A stretch of 64,000 nucleotides of DNA, taken from positions 154,176 to 218,175 of the forward strand of contig NZ_JAOWIF010000042.1 of NCBI RefSeq assembly GCF_030332225.1, given 5' to 3'. Both the position numbers and the translations under genes were made by a program. The notes under the pieces are model-generated. The model was given only the letters and a program-made list of their open reading frames with translations. It did not search any database and was not told the DNA's origin. Shown one piece after another: positions 18,402-27,207 of this stretch; within the stretch, counting starts at the first letter, position 1, and each line of letters opens with the position of its first letter. The stretch is from Citrobacter sp. Cu233 (GTDB lineage Bacteria > Pseudomonadota > Gammaproteobacteria > Enterobacterales > Enterobacteriaceae).

Positions 18402-19586
18402 ATGGAACAGACATGGCGCTGGTATGGTCCTAACGATCCGGTTTCTTTAGCAGATGTGCGTCAGGCAGGCGCTACCGGCGTTGTTACCGCCTTGCACCAT
18501 ATCCCGAACGGGGAAGTGTGGTCAGTTGAGGAAATCGAAAAACGCAAAGCTATCGTTGAACAGGCGGGGCTGGTCTGGTCGGTTGTCGAAAGTGTGCCGA
18601 TCCACGAAGACATTAAAACCCGTTCCGGTAACTATCTGCAGTGGATTGCCAACTACCAACAGAGTCTGCGCAACCTGGCGCAGTGTGGTATTCGCACCGT
18701 GTGCTACAACTTCATGCCAGTACTCGACTGGACGCGTACCGATCTGGAATATGTCCTGCCGGACGGCTCCAAAGCATTGCGCTTTGACCAGATTGAATTC
18801 GCAGCCTTTGAGATTCATATCCTTAAACGTCCCGGAGCAGAAGCAGACTATACCGCTGAAGAGGTCGCTCAGGCTCAGGAACGCTTCACCACCATGACCG
18901 AAGAAGATAAAGCGCGTCTGACCCGTAATATCATCGCCGGTCTGCCGGGGGCGGAAGAAGGTTATACCCTTGACCAGTTCCGTCAGCACCTTGAGCGCTA
19001 CAAAGATATCGATAAAGCCGCGCTGCGCGAAAACTTTGCCGTCTTCCTGAAGGCGATTATTCCGGTTGCTGAAGAAGTCGGTGTGCGCATGGCGGTACAC
19101 CCGGACGATCCGCCGCGCCCGATCCTCGGCCTGCCACGCATTGTTTCTACCGTGGAAGATATGCAGTGGATGGTTGATACGGTAAGCAGCATGGCGAACG
19201 GTTTCACTATGTGCACCGGCTCTTACGGTGTTCGTGCGGACAACGATCTGGTTGATATGATCAAACAGTTTGGCCCACGCATTTACTTCACTCACCTGCG
19301 TTCCACGCTGCGTGAAGATAACCCGAAAACCTTCCATGAAGCGGCGCATCTCAATGGTGACGTGGATATGTATGAAGTGGTGAAAGCGATTGTTGAAGAA
19401 GAGCATCGCCGTAAAGCCGAAGGTAAAGAAGATTTGATTCCGATGCGCCCGGATCACGGTCACCAGATGCTGGATGACCTGAAAAAGAAAACGAACCCAG
19501 GCTACTCCGCGATTGGTCGCCTGAAAGGGCTGGCGGAAGTGCGCGGCGTTGAGATGGCTATCCAGCGCGCTTTCTTTAGCCGCTAA
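18402..19586 (+). CDS. uxuA: Mannonate dehydratase
   Basis: A 394-residue cytosolic enzyme that dehydrates D-mannonate to 2-keto-3-deoxygluconate in glucuronate breakdown. It starts at 18402 with [19 protein letters not shown], the same start and length as E. coli UxuA; 21 in-frame upstream codons are not part of it. Conserved metal-site regions such as [15 protein letters not shown] and [13 protein letters not shown] are present; the enzyme uses Fe2+ or Mn2+. First gene of uxuAB under UxuR control. Confidence 0.97.
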   Translation: MEQTWRWYGPNDPVSLADVRQAGATGVVTALHHIPNGEVWSVEEIEKRKAIVEQAGLVWSVVESVPIHEDIKTRSGNYLQWIANYQQSLRNLAQCGIRTVCYNFMPVLDWTRTDLEYVLPDGSKALRFDQIEFAAFEIHILKRPGAEADYTAEEVAQAQERFTTMTEEDKARLTRNIIAGLPGAEEGYTLDQFRQHLERYKDIDKAALRENFAVFLKAIIPVAEEVGVRMAVHPDDPPRPILGLPRIVSTVEDMQWMVDTVSSMANGFTMCTGSYGVRADNDLVDMIKQFGPRIYFTHLRSTLREDNPKTFHEAAHLNGDVDMYEVVKAIVEEEHRRKAEGKEDLIPMRPDHGHQMLDDLKKKTNPGYSAIGRLKGLAEVRGVEMAIQRAFFSR

Positions 19587-19595
19587 ATCAGACTG

Positions 19596-19653
19596 GCCGG
19601 CAACCTGTCGGGCCGGCTTTTTCTTTTCTCTTCCCGTCGGCATTTCCGACGGG
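19596..19653 (+). terminator. Two hairpins between uxuA and uxuB
   Basis: GCCGGC at 19596-19601 and 19612-19617 form a stem followed by a T-run, and CCCGTCGG (19633-19640) pairs with CCGACGGG (19646-19653) just before uxuB. The first can act as a partial terminator or mRNA-end stabiliser within the operon. Confidence 0.6.
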
Positions 19654-19667
19654 TTCTGGAGTTCACG

Positions 19668-21143
19668 ATGACAACGACAATTGCCAATAGCAACCTGCCG
19701 GTTGCGCGCCCTGCATGGGATAACTCGCGCCTGCAATCCCGTATTGTTCACCTGGGATGCGGTGCTTTTCACCGTGCGCATCAGGCTCTGTACACGCATT
19801 ACCTGCTGGAAACTACGGACAGCGACTGGGGGATCTGTGAAGTTAACCTGATGCCGGGTAACGACTGTGTACTGATTGAAAATCTGCAAAAACAACAGCT
19901 GCTGTATACCGTGGCGGAAAAAGGCGCGGACAACACCGTACTGAAAGTGATTGGCTCGATGAAAGAAGCCATGCACCCGGATCTTGACGGCTGCGACGGC
20001 ATTTTGCGTGCGATGGCGCGTCCACAGACGGCGATTGTCTCGTTGACGGTAACCGAAAAAGGTTACTGTACGGATGCCGCCAGCGGTCAGTTAGATCTCA
20101 ATAACCCGTTGATTAAGCACGATCTGGCGAATCCGGCTGCGCCGAAATCGGCAATTGGCTATATCGTGCAGGCGTTGCATCTGCGTCGTGAGCAGGGTCT
20201 GCCGGCATTTACCGTGATGTCCTGCGACAACGTGCGTGAAAATGGCCACGTGGCGAAAGTTGCGGTACTGGGGCTGGCGCAGGCGCGCGATCCACAACTG
20301 GCGAAGTGGATTGAAACGCATGCGACCTTCCCATGCACCATGGTGGATCGCATTGTTCCGGCGGCGACGCCAGAGACGTTGCAGGAGATTGCCGATCAAC
20401 TGGGCGTTTACGATCCGTGCGCCATCGCCTGCGAACCGTTCCGTCAGTGGGTGATTGAAGACAACTTCGTGAACGGTCGCCCTGACTGGGATAAAGTCGG
20501 CGCGCAGTTTGTTGCCGATGTCGTGCCGTTTGAAATGATGAAACTGCGCATGCTTAATGGCAGCCACTCTTTCCTTGCGTATCTGGGCTATCTCGGTGGT
20601 TATGAAACGATTGCCGATACCATGACCAACCCGGCGTACCGCAAAGCCGCGTTTGCATTGATGATGCAGGAGCAGGCACCCACACTGTCGATGCCGGAAG
20701 GCACCGATCTCCATGCGTATGCGACCCTGCTGATCGAGCGTTTCAGCAATCCATCCCTGCGCCATCGTACCTGGCAGATTGCTATGGATGGCAGCCAGAA
20801 ACTGCCGCAGCGCCTGTTGGATCCTGTTCGTCTGCACCTACAAAACGGCAGCGACTGGCGGCACCTGGCGCTTGGTGTGGCGGGCTGGATGTGCTATACC
20901 CATGGCGTGGATGAGCAGGGGCAGACAATTGACGTTGTCGACCCGATGCTGGCGGAATTCCAGCGCATCAATCAGCAGTATCAGGGCAGTGAACGCGTTA
21001 TGGCCCTGTTGGGATTAAGCGGGATCTTTGGCCATGATTTAGCGGAAAACGCTGATTTTGTGGAAGCAATTATCGAGGCTTATCAGCAACTGTGCGAGAA
21101 GGGCGCGCGCGAGTGTGTCGCAGCACTGCACGCTGACGCATAA
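19668..21143 (+). CDS. uxuB: D-mannonate oxidoreductase (fructuronate reductase)
   Basis: A 491-residue NAD-dependent enzyme of the polyol-specific long-chain dehydrogenase family that reduces D-fructuronate to D-mannonate, the step before UxuA. An N-terminal nucleotide-binding region (IVHLGCGAFHRAHQA near 26-40), the CDNVRENG motif and the catalytic KLRMLNGSHSFLAYLG segment with its Lys and Asn-His are present. E. coli UxuB has 486 residues. It is 81 nt downstream of uxuA and likely co-transcribed through the intervening hairpins. Confidence 0.96.
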   Translation: MTTTIANSNLPVARPAWDNSRLQSRIVHLGCGAFHRAHQALYTHYLLETTDSDWGICEVNLMPGNDCVLIENLQKQQLLYTVAEKGADNTVLKVIGSMKEAMHPDLDGCDGILRAMARPQTAIVSLTVTEKGYCTDAASGQLDLNNPLIKHDLANPAAPKSAIGYIVQALHLRREQGLPAFTVMSCDNVRENGHVAKVAVLGLAQARDPQLAKWIETHATFPCTMVDRIVPAATPETLQEIADQLGVYDPCAIACEPFRQWVIEDNFVNGRPDWDKVGAQFVADVVPFEMMKLRMLNGSHSFLAYLGYLGGYETIADTMTNPAYRKAAFALMMQEQAPTLSMPEGTDLHAYATLLIERFSNPSLRHRTWQIAMDGSQKLPQRLLDPVRLHLQNGSDWRHLALGVAGWMCYTHGVDEQGQTIDVVDPMLAEFQRINQQYQGSERVMALLGLSGIFGHDLAENADFVEAIIEAYQQLCEKGARECVAALHADA

Positions 21144-21157
21144 CCCCCGAACTATGA

Positions 21158-21197
21158 CGGGTCAATCAAAATATCTGTTTGGTTGACCCGTTTTCTG
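21158..21197 (+). terminator. Terminator after uxuB
   Basis: The arms 21158-21170 and 21178-21190 (core CGGGTCAA / TTGACCCG) form a 12-13 bp stem with a 7-nt loop, followed by a T-rich tail. It separates uxuAB from uxuR. Confidence 0.8.
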
Positions 21198-21320
21198 TTT
21201 TTGGCTTGCCGCAAATGCTATAGTTCAGGCGACATAAAGGTTATTTGTAGGCCTGATAAGGTGCGTCCGCTGCCATCCGACCTACGGATCTGAATAAACG
21301 CATCTGACGGATAGAACATA

Positions 21321-22094
21321 ATGAAATCGAACACTTCTCAGCAAAGACCCTACCAGGAAGTGGGTGCCATGATCCGCGATCTCATTGTCCAGACGCCATA
21401 CCAACCCGGCGAGCGCCTGCCCCCGGAGCGTGAAATAGCCGAGATGCTCAATGTCACCCGTACGGTGGTGCGCGAAGCATTAATCATGCTGGAAATTAAA
21501 GGGCTGGTGGACGTGCGGCGTGGTGCCGGGATCTACGTTCTCGACAACGTTAACGCGCAGACAATCGACAGCACGGATATTAACCATTGCAATGATGCGG
21601 GGCCTTTTGAGCTGTTACAGGCACGCCAGCTATTAGAGAGCAATATCGCCGAGTTTGCTGCATTGCAGGCCACGCGCGAGGATATTGTCAAAATGCGCCA
21701 GGCATTGCTACTGGAAGAACGTGAGCTGGCCTCCAGCGAACCAAACGGCTCGGAAAGTGGCGACATGCAGTTTCACCTTGCCATTGCCGAGGCCACGCAC
21801 AACAGTATGCTGGTTGAGTTATTTCGTCAGTCATGGCAGTGGCGTGAGAACAACCCGATGTGGATCCAGTTGCACAGCCATCTTGACGATACCCATTACC
21901 GTAAAGAATGGATGGGCGACCACAAGCAGATCCTGGCGGCACTCATTAAAAAAGATGCCCGCGCGGCCAAACTGGCAATGTGGCAGCATCTGGAAAACGT
22001 TAAACAGCGACTGCTGGAGTTTTCAAACGTTGATGATATCGACTTTGATGGTTATCTGTTTGATTCCTGGCCGTTGGATACTGTTAGCGCCTGA
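21321..22094 (+). CDS. uxuR: GntR-family repressor of the uxu genes
   Basis: A 257-residue regulator of the FadR subfamily. Residues 10-75 are the GntR winged helix (PGERLPPEREIAEMLNVTRT, VVREALIMLE), and the rest is the helical ligand-binding FCD domain with metal-ligand histidines (HLAIAEATHNSMLVELF). In E. coli UxuR represses uxuAB and gntP and is relieved by fructuronate. It follows uxuB after a terminator and has its own promoter. The palindromes at 18075 and 18233 are its likely operators. Confidence 0.95.
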   Translation: MKSNTSQQRPYQEVGAMIRDLIVQTPYQPGERLPPEREIAEMLNVTRTVVREALIMLEIKGLVDVRRGAGIYVLDNVNAQTIDSTDINHCNDAGPFELLQARQLLESNIAEFAALQATREDIVKMRQALLLEERELASSEPNGSESGDMQFHLAIAEATHNSMLVELFRQSWQWRENNPMWIQLHSHLDDTHYRKEWMGDHKQILAALIKKDARAAKLAMWQHLENVKQRLLEFSNVDDIDFDGYLFDSWPLDTVSA

Positions 22095-22664
22095 TTTTTC
22101 TTCCCTTTTACAACGTGGGCCATCCCGGCCTGCGTATCACTTCATGCTGATTTCCCCTGACTATTTTCCCCGTCTGGATGCGACGTAAAATAATGTTTCC
22201 ATTAATGCAGATGGCGTTTTTTGCAGCGTAATTGCGCGGCGAAAATTGACATATATCAATTAAAAACAACTTATTTTCGCGTGCAAAAAAATGCATCATT
22301 TACCTTATTTTTACCTTTTCGTGCTTATTTTTCGACAAAACAGGTCAATGCGAAGTGAGAATCACACTGATTTGCCCAACGGTTAGTGTCGTTAATATGT
22401 ACTTAAAGGCGTATAAAAACAGAGGATTTAGATAAAAGTAGACATTAATCACGCTCTGTAACTTATTGGTCAGAATGATGTTTTGATTACGCAGGTTGAT
22501 TACTCGTCCAGCCTCTCCCATTTTAATCAAATGAGTAAGAATAAATATTCGTAAAGTAAAAATTACATATTATTCTACAATCAAGTTATCTTTCACTTGA
22601 AATATCGTTCCACTTTTTTTGGGTTTATTAACAGTTTCATTACTATTGTGATTTTTTTTTGCCG
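22095..22664. other. AT-rich gap without a gene
   Basis: About 570 nt between uxuR and the small protein at 22733. It is clearly richer in A and T than the uxu genes. Several short frames exist but none has a ribosome site or recognisable content. It lies where E. coli has yjiC and other variable genes, so it is a variable spot. Confidence 0.5.
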
Positions 22665-22693
22665 TTGACATGTTTTTACACTGACTGCATATT
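22665..22693 (+). promoter_or_regulatory. Sigma-70 promoter of the small RHH gene
   Basis: TTGACA at 22665-22670, 17-nt spacing, CATATT at 22688-22693, a perfect -35 and a 4/6 -10. It lies 40 nt before the start codon at 22733. Confidence 0.55.
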
Positions 22694-22732
22694 TCATCGC
22701 CATAAGCGTGTTATTGCGTTCAGGAGTTAAAA

Positions 22733-22942
22733 ATGCCTTCTCGAGATTATCCAGATATCCGAAAAGCCAGAGGAACCCGATCTAAAGATATGGTCCTTTT
22801 AAGTGCCCGTGTTGATACTTCTCTTTGGGAATATGTCCGAACACTGGCATTTGAAACGCGTAAAAGTAAACAAGACATTATTGCGGAAGCGTTAATGTTG
22901 CATCGCTCTATTAATGAGAGCAAAAGCGAAAGTTCAAAGTAG
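22733..22942 (+). CDS. Small ribbon-helix-helix-like DNA-binding protein
   Basis: A 69-residue, basic protein with AGGAG 7 nt upstream and a good promoter, so it is very likely expressed. After a polar N-terminus (RDYPDIRKARGTRSKD), residues 23-55 read as one strand (MVLLSARVD) and two helices (TSLWEYVRTLAFETR, then KSKQDIIAEALMLHR). This is the ribbon-helix-helix pattern of small repressors and antitoxins. No toxin gene is adjacent; the next gene is a porin 192 nt downstream in the same direction. It could regulate that porin or itself. Family call is by pattern only. Confidence 0.6.
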   Translation: MPSRDYPDIRKARGTRSKDMVLLSARVDTSLWEYVRTLAFETRKSKQDIIAEALMLHRSINESKSESSK

Positions 22943-23043
22943 TCTCTCTCTGTTCGGGTTTTATTTAAAACCCAAAATAAAATATGTCTTGCCACTTCAT
23001 TATTACCTTTATCGGTATGTTTTTTGGTGTGTTATTGGTGTTT

Positions 23044-23070
23044 CCCCTTAATCCATAGGGGACTTTTTTA
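23044..23070 (+). terminator. Terminator-like hairpin in the porin leader
   Basis: CCCCT (23044-23048) pairs with AGGGG (23057-23061), followed by AC and six T. It ends about 65 nt before the porin start. It may end the transcript of the small RHH gene or act on the porin leader. Confidence 0.45.
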
Positions 23071-23134
23071 TGCAGGCGTTTTGCCTTCATAACAAAGTTG
23101 ATAGCAAAATTCACAATTAAAAGTGAGTAACAAC

Positions 23135-24142
23135 ATGAAAAAGTCAGTAGTGGCATTAGCTGTAATGGCATTAGGGGTAACCTCCGTTCATGCAGCGGAA
23201 ATTTATAATAAAGATGGCAACAAATTGGATCTGTACGGCAAAGTAAAAGCGGTACATTCCTGGACTGACGGTAAAGATGCTGATGGTACTTACGCGCGTC
23301 TGGGTTTTCGCGGTGAGACTCAAATTAACGATCAACTGACCGGTTACGGCCAGTTTGAAAGTCAGTTCGATGCTTCTAAAGCAGAAGGGTCACAGAATGG
23401 TGTTAATACACGTCTGGCGTTTGCTGGTCTGGATTACGGCCATGACGTTAGTTTTGACTACGGTCGTAACTACGGTATCGCTTACGATGTGGGAGCTTAC
23501 ACTGACACGCTTTCAGAGTTCGGCGGCGACTCCTTTGAGGATACTGACCGTTTCCTTACTACACGCACTTCTGGCGTTGCAACACTCCGCACCAAAAATC
23601 TGTTTGGTGCCGTTGATGGTCTGAACATCGGCGCGCAATACCAGGGTCAGGATGATACCAATAGCAATCCGGCTAAGCAGCACGGCAATGGTTATGGCTT
23701 CTCCCTGGGCTATGACAATATTGCGGATTCCGGCGTTTCTGCCATTGCGACCTATACCACTAACTCCGTGACTGCTGTGCAGAAACGTAGCGGCTGGGAA
23801 GGTGACAACGCTGAATTCTGGGGCGCTGGCCTGAAATATGACGCGAATGCTATCTACGTTGCAACCATGTACGGCGAGTCCCACAACCTGATTCAGGATA
23901 CGGACAAAGCACAGCATTTTGAAGCGATGGCTGCCTATGTGTTTGATTTTGGCCTGCGTCCGAACGTGGCATACGTTCATGCGCGTGACAATAACAACAC
24001 TGACCTGACCGAATACGTTGCGCTGGGTACTGATTACTACTTCAACAAAAACATGGTGGCCGATGTAGGTTATAAAATTAACCTGCTGGATGGCAAAAAC
24101 GACGATAACCAGGTTGTGGCTGGTCTGACTTACCAGTTCTAA
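23135..24142 (+). CDS. General porin of the OmpC/OmpF/PhoE family
   Basis: A 335-residue outer-membrane protein starting MKKSVVALAVMALGVTSVHA at 23135, with a cleavable signal peptide of about 20 residues (SVHA-AEIYN). The mature protein has the classic enteric porin features: AEIYNKDGNKLDLYGKV at the start, alternating strands, and a C-terminal phenylalanine (GLTYQF) recognised by the BAM machinery. It is shorter than OmpC or OmpF (about 340-370), so some loops are short. It is not one of the standard porin loci; the matching E. coli locus has none. It may be an accessory porin for the sugar acids handled by the adjacent genes, but that is inference. A GTG four codons upstream is less likely as start. 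Confidence 0.9.
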   Translation: MKKSVVALAVMALGVTSVHAAEIYNKDGNKLDLYGKVKAVHSWTDGKDADGTYARLGFRGETQINDQLTGYGQFESQFDASKAEGSQNGVNTRLAFAGLDYGHDVSFDYGRNYGIAYDVGAYTDTLSEFGGDSFEDTDRFLTTRTSGVATLRTKNLFGAVDGLNIGAQYQGQDDTNSNPAKQHGNGYGFSLGYDNIADSGVSAIATYTTNSVTAVQKRSGWEGDNAEFWGAGLKYDANAIYVATMYGESHNLIQDTDKAQHFEAMAAYVFDFGLRPNVAYVHARDNNNTDLTEYVALGTDYYFNKNMVADVGYKINLLDGKNDDNQVVAGLTYQF

Positions 24143-24160
24143 GTTTTTGTGATGATTGAA

Positions 24161-24190
24161 AAAGGCGTCTTTAGTAAGACGCCTTTTTTT
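24161..24190 (+). terminator. Terminator after the porin
   Basis: GGCGTCTT (24164-24171) pairs with AAGACGCC (24176-24183) around TAGT, with A-run before and seven T after. It can also serve the convergent membrane protein gene. Confidence 0.85.
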
Positions 24191-24205
24191 ATATGTTTTT
24201 AAGGC

Positions 24206-24607
24206 TCACATTGGTTGGTTTTGTTCCGGCTGCAGATCGCTAAATAGCCATTTCCAGATATCCACTTTTACCCATGCAACGGCACAGAGAATGAGGTAAA
24301 AAAGAGGATTATGCGTAATGGAGATACGCATGACTTCCATCAGATCTACATGTAAGTTTCCGGCTATTGCCATGTTGATAACAAAAATAGAAGCAATAGC
24401 ACTGGCCAGTAAAATAATAATGGCCTGTGTTTTTGTTACCTCCGGAAACTTCCCGGAAGCCCACTGCCACAAGAAAACGGTTGTCAGCAGAAATATAATA
24501 AACAATCCGGCTGCACCAAATAGACCAAAGTTTTTATAATCGCCTACCGTGCTAATTAAACCAGCCAGAATAATCAACCCAAGTATGATTTTTTTTAACC
24601 TCGACAT
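24206..24607 (-). CDS. Unknown inner-membrane protein
   Basis: A 133-residue protein from an ATG at 24607 (MSRLKKIILGLIILAGLIS), with GGAAGAG 5 nt upstream; an upstream start would add 15 residues without a good ribosome site. Four hydrophobic stretches at about 7-20, 28-46, 60-84 and 100-115 suggest four spans; the C-terminus is polar. The family is not recognised. It converges on the porin gene and shares its terminator. Confidence 0.6.
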   Translation of the reverse strand: MSRLKKIILGLIILAGLISTVGDYKNFGLFGAAGLFIIFLLTTVFLWQWASGKFPEVTKTQAIIILLASAIASIFVINMAIAGNLHVDLMEVMRISITHNPLFYLILCAVAWVKVDIWKWLFSDLQPEQNQPM

Positions 24608-24886
24608 GTACTCTTCCCGGAAGTGTTGTTGCAATTTAATTAATATGTCCATTTTTACGCATGTGCTATCAGAAAATGTATATACGTAAAAGTGAATTAT
24701 AAAGTTTTTAGAGAGGTGTTTGACGGTTATTTACAGGTTATTAAATGCTGACATTTAATTGCAGAGCAATCTGATGAAGATATCTTTATGACGTTAGCGG
24801 AGTGATGATCTTTACAGACTATACGCTGTTGTTTATATCCTGGATAATTCGAGTATATAGCCGCGTTTCACGCTAATCCGGCATGT

Positions 24887-25138
24887 TCAGGAGGCGGGGA
24901 ACGCGGCTATACAGCGCCAGTCTCCGTTTTCCTGGCGGTAGATAGATTCGGTATGACCTGGGATCACCCATTCTTCCTCCATACCAGCAACACAGTCTAT
25001 GTAGATACAGAGTCCGCAGCCACCGCGTAGCTCGCGGGGAATATCCGCCACCCGAAAGCGGACTCCTGCGGCCTGTAGCGTCTTGCGCATTTTGATGACA
25101 CCAACGGTGGAATGAAACAAGAACAGCGTTTCCTTCAC
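24887..25138 (-). CDS. DUF3343 protein (putative Se/S carrier) of the yjiLM operon
   Basis: An 83-residue protein whose start overlaps the end of yjiL by 4 nt. It begins with a predicted strand MKETLFLFHSTVGVIKMRKTL, followed by GVRFRVADIPRELRGGCGLCIYID. The GCGLC cysteine motif and the short fold are those of DUF3343, a small family thought to carry selenium or sulfur. It is the last gene after yjiM and yjiL. In E. coli K-12 the corresponding small gene is not well known to me, so co-function with the dehydratase-like proteins is inferred from the overlap. Confidence 0.7.
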   Translation of the reverse strand: MKETLFLFHSTVGVIKMRKTLQAAGVRFRVADIPRELRGGCGLCIYIDCVAGMEEEWVIPGHTESIYRQENGDWRCIAAFPAS

Positions 25139-25902
25139 TGACGTTTCCCCTGACGCTGGCCTATCAGCGCAGCCCCGATTGCTCCGGCAAACTGTGCGTC
25201 GGGGTGCGTGTGTACGGGAATGCCTACATGCTCTTCAAGCATACGGGCAAAGGCATGACAGTGGCTGACTCCTCCGGTAAATAACAGCGGTGCTTGTGCT
25301 GAAAGCCGCCCGATGAAGTTTGCGCTGCGTCTGGCCATCGCGTTGATCACGCCAGCCAGAATCGCCTCTGGCGCAATGCCCGCAGAGCGCAGGCTAATGA
25401 CTTCTGACTCGGCAAATACGGTACACATGCTGGTGATAGCATGCGGTTCGACGCCAGTAGTAATCGTATCCAACTGCTCTACGCTGGCTCCGAGGGTGCG
25501 TGAGATGACGTCCAGAAATCGTCCGGTTCCGGCCGCACATTTGTCATTCATTAAGAAATCGCTGAGATTACCATCGTCATCCAACTGGATGACTTTACTG
25601 TCCTGGCCACCGATATCAATGACTGTGCGGGTACCGGCAGCCAGCAATCGCGCACCAAGTCCGTGGCAGGAAATTTCAGTGACCTGTTTGTCGGCATAAT
25701 CGACGAGCTGCCGTCCGTACCCGGTGAGGGTTAAAAAAGGCCTGTTCTCCAGCCCAGCCTGCAACGTTTCCCATGCCTGCGCGATCGCGTCTGCGGGGCG
25801 AAAAGGCGTTGGGCAGAGGAAGCGGCGCCTGATGACGTTACCTTCCAGCAAAATGCCTTTCGTCGCCGTGGATCCAGAATCAATCCCAATTGAGTATGTC
25901 AT
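25135..25902 (-). CDS. yjiL: Activator of 2-hydroxyacyl-CoA dehydratase-like enzyme
   Basis: A 255-residue ATPase of the BadF/HgdC family. It shows the ASKHA phosphate loop at the start (GIDSGSTATKG), the cluster-binding CAAGTGRFLD near residues 121-130 and a second Cys in ITSMCTV, and GGVSHC near 210-216. Homologues form dimers bridged by one 4Fe-4S cluster and pump an electron into the dehydratase with ATP. Its partner is YjiM, 9 nt upstream; the DUF3343 gene overlaps its end. The substrate of this system in enterics is not known. Confidence 0.9.
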   Translation of the reverse strand: MTYSIGIDSGSTATKGILLEGNVIRRRFLCPTPFRPADAIAQAWETLQAGLENRPFLTLTGYGRQLVDYADKQVTEISCHGLGARLLAAGTRTVIDIGGQDSKVIQLDDDGNLSDFLMNDKCAAGTGRFLDVISRTLGASVEQLDTITTGVEPHAITSMCTVFAESEVISLRSAGIAPEAILAGVINAMARRSANFIGRLSAQAPLLFTGGVSHCHAFARMLEEHVGIPVHTHPDAQFAGAIGAALIGQRQGKRQ

Positions 25903-25911
25903 CCGCGTTTC

Positions 25912-27063
25912 TCACAGCATTTCAATGAATGCGGCGACGCGGGTACTGAGCTGGCCGATATCTGCGCTGGAGTAGTCGGTTTCAATCGCGATATAAGGAA
26001 TGTTGTGCTGTTGGCGTACATGACGCTTTATCGCGAGCGATTCAACGGCGTAGGTATGGCAAGCCTGCAAAATGACATCGACGACGCCGTCAGCCTGGTA
26101 CTCTTCAACCATTTGACTGAGCATTTTCAGACGTTGATCGTTAGGAGAAATACAGGAGCAGCCGATGGAAAGGTATTTATCAGTCAGCGCGTCGTAGACA
26201 TCGCCGGTTTCCGCCACGCATTGTTCGGTGGCTTTTGCGCCGGTGCAGTTTTCATAACCCACGACCCAACCGCCGTTTTCTTCAATGGCACGAACGACTT
26301 TTTCTGCTGCACCGCCAATGGGGCAACCGGTGATCAGAATACGGGGTCGTGATGCCAGACGTTTTCCTGCCTGCCATTCCAGATGTACGCGCTCGGCCAT
26401 GCTATTAAGCTCGTCGATCAACGCTTCTTTATCAAAGCGGAAGGTGGCGCCGTAGACGACTTTCAGAATGTCACTGCCGCTAAGTGCGGGGGGGTTAAGT
26501 TGACCCACGCGGTAGAAATTCGCCAGCGCCCGCCGTTCCTGGTTTTTGAGAATAACGGCTTCACGCAGCGCCGCTTCGGTAATGGCTGTGCCAAAACGGG
26601 CTTCGACAGCCTGTTGCAGACGCAGGATCTCGGCTTTCCATAGCGCACGGGAAGCCGCATCGCTGGCGCTGTTGGGCAGTTGCATTACATGTACCGCTTT
26701 AAATTCGGCCATGTACTCGTACATTTTCTTTTTACCATCGCAGGTGGTTTCGCCCACTACCAGGTCAGAGAAATAGAAGTAGGGGCATTTGTCGGTTTTG
26801 CCAAACCCGTAGCTGCTTTTAATTAGCGGACACAGGTTCCGCGGCAGATCTTTTTCGGCTTCTTCAATGGTTTCATCAGAGGTCGAGCATAGGGAAACGA
26901 CGACCGCGCCCGCTGCCATTGCAATCTCCTGCGGCATAAAGGTGCAATAGGTCCCCACGAGCGGAATACCTTGCTCTTTAAGATCCATGACGGTGAGAAA
27001 ACCTTTCTGACGGGCGTCGGAGAATTGGTTGAAAATGGCGGGTAAATCAGTGATTAGCGACAT
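25912..27063 (-). CDS. yjiM: 2-hydroxyacyl-CoA dehydratase D-subunit family protein
   Basis: A 383-residue protein starting MSLITDLPAIF at 27063, the same start and length as E. coli YjiM as recalled; an alternative start seven codons upstream is less likely. It belongs to the HgdB/FldC family, whose members bind a 4Fe-4S cluster through cysteines and work with an HgdC-type activator. Cysteines are seen in GTYCTF, VVSLCST, DKCPYF, GETTCDGKKKMYE, ITGCPIGG and QACHTY. Only one dehydratase subunit gene is present, so it may work as a homo-oligomer, or do another reductive step. First gene of yjiM-yjiL-DUF3343. Confidence 0.92.
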   Translation of the reverse strand: MSLITDLPAIFNQFSDARQKGFLTVMDLKEQGIPLVGTYCTFMPQEIAMAAGAVVVSLCSTSDETIEEAEKDLPRNLCPLIKSSYGFGKTDKCPYFYFSDLVVGETTCDGKKKMYEYMAEFKAVHVMQLPNSASDAASRALWKAEILRLQQAVEARFGTAITEAALREAVILKNQERRALANFYRVGQLNPPALSGSDILKVVYGATFRFDKEALIDELNSMAERVHLEWQAGKRLASRPRILITGCPIGGAAEKVVRAIEENGGWVVGYENCTGAKATEQCVAETGDVYDALTDKYLSIGCSCISPNDQRLKMLSQMVEEYQADGVVDVILQACHTYAVESLAIKRHVRQQHNIPYIAIETDYSSADIGQLSTRVAAFIEML

Positions 27064-27207
27064 GATTTTCCTTCCCCGTAACACGGGAGACAGTAAAAAG
27101 ACGCCGCATTATAACCCTGCAATTCATGTGTATTTCTTGATCTTCCTCGCGATGTGTCACATTGATGTCGTTAAGTGACGGTCAGAGCCCTCTGTTCGTG
27201 GTTCTCC

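Noticed and set aside
18522-19976. Open frame of 484 codons on the minus strand over uxuA/uxuB
   Set aside because: It lies opposite two recognised genes, crosses their boundary, and has His/Phe/Gln-rich content typical of the reverse frame of coding DNA.
22108-22530. Two minus-strand frames in the gap after uxuR
   Set aside because: Short, AT-rich, no ribosome sites, no resemblance to known proteins.
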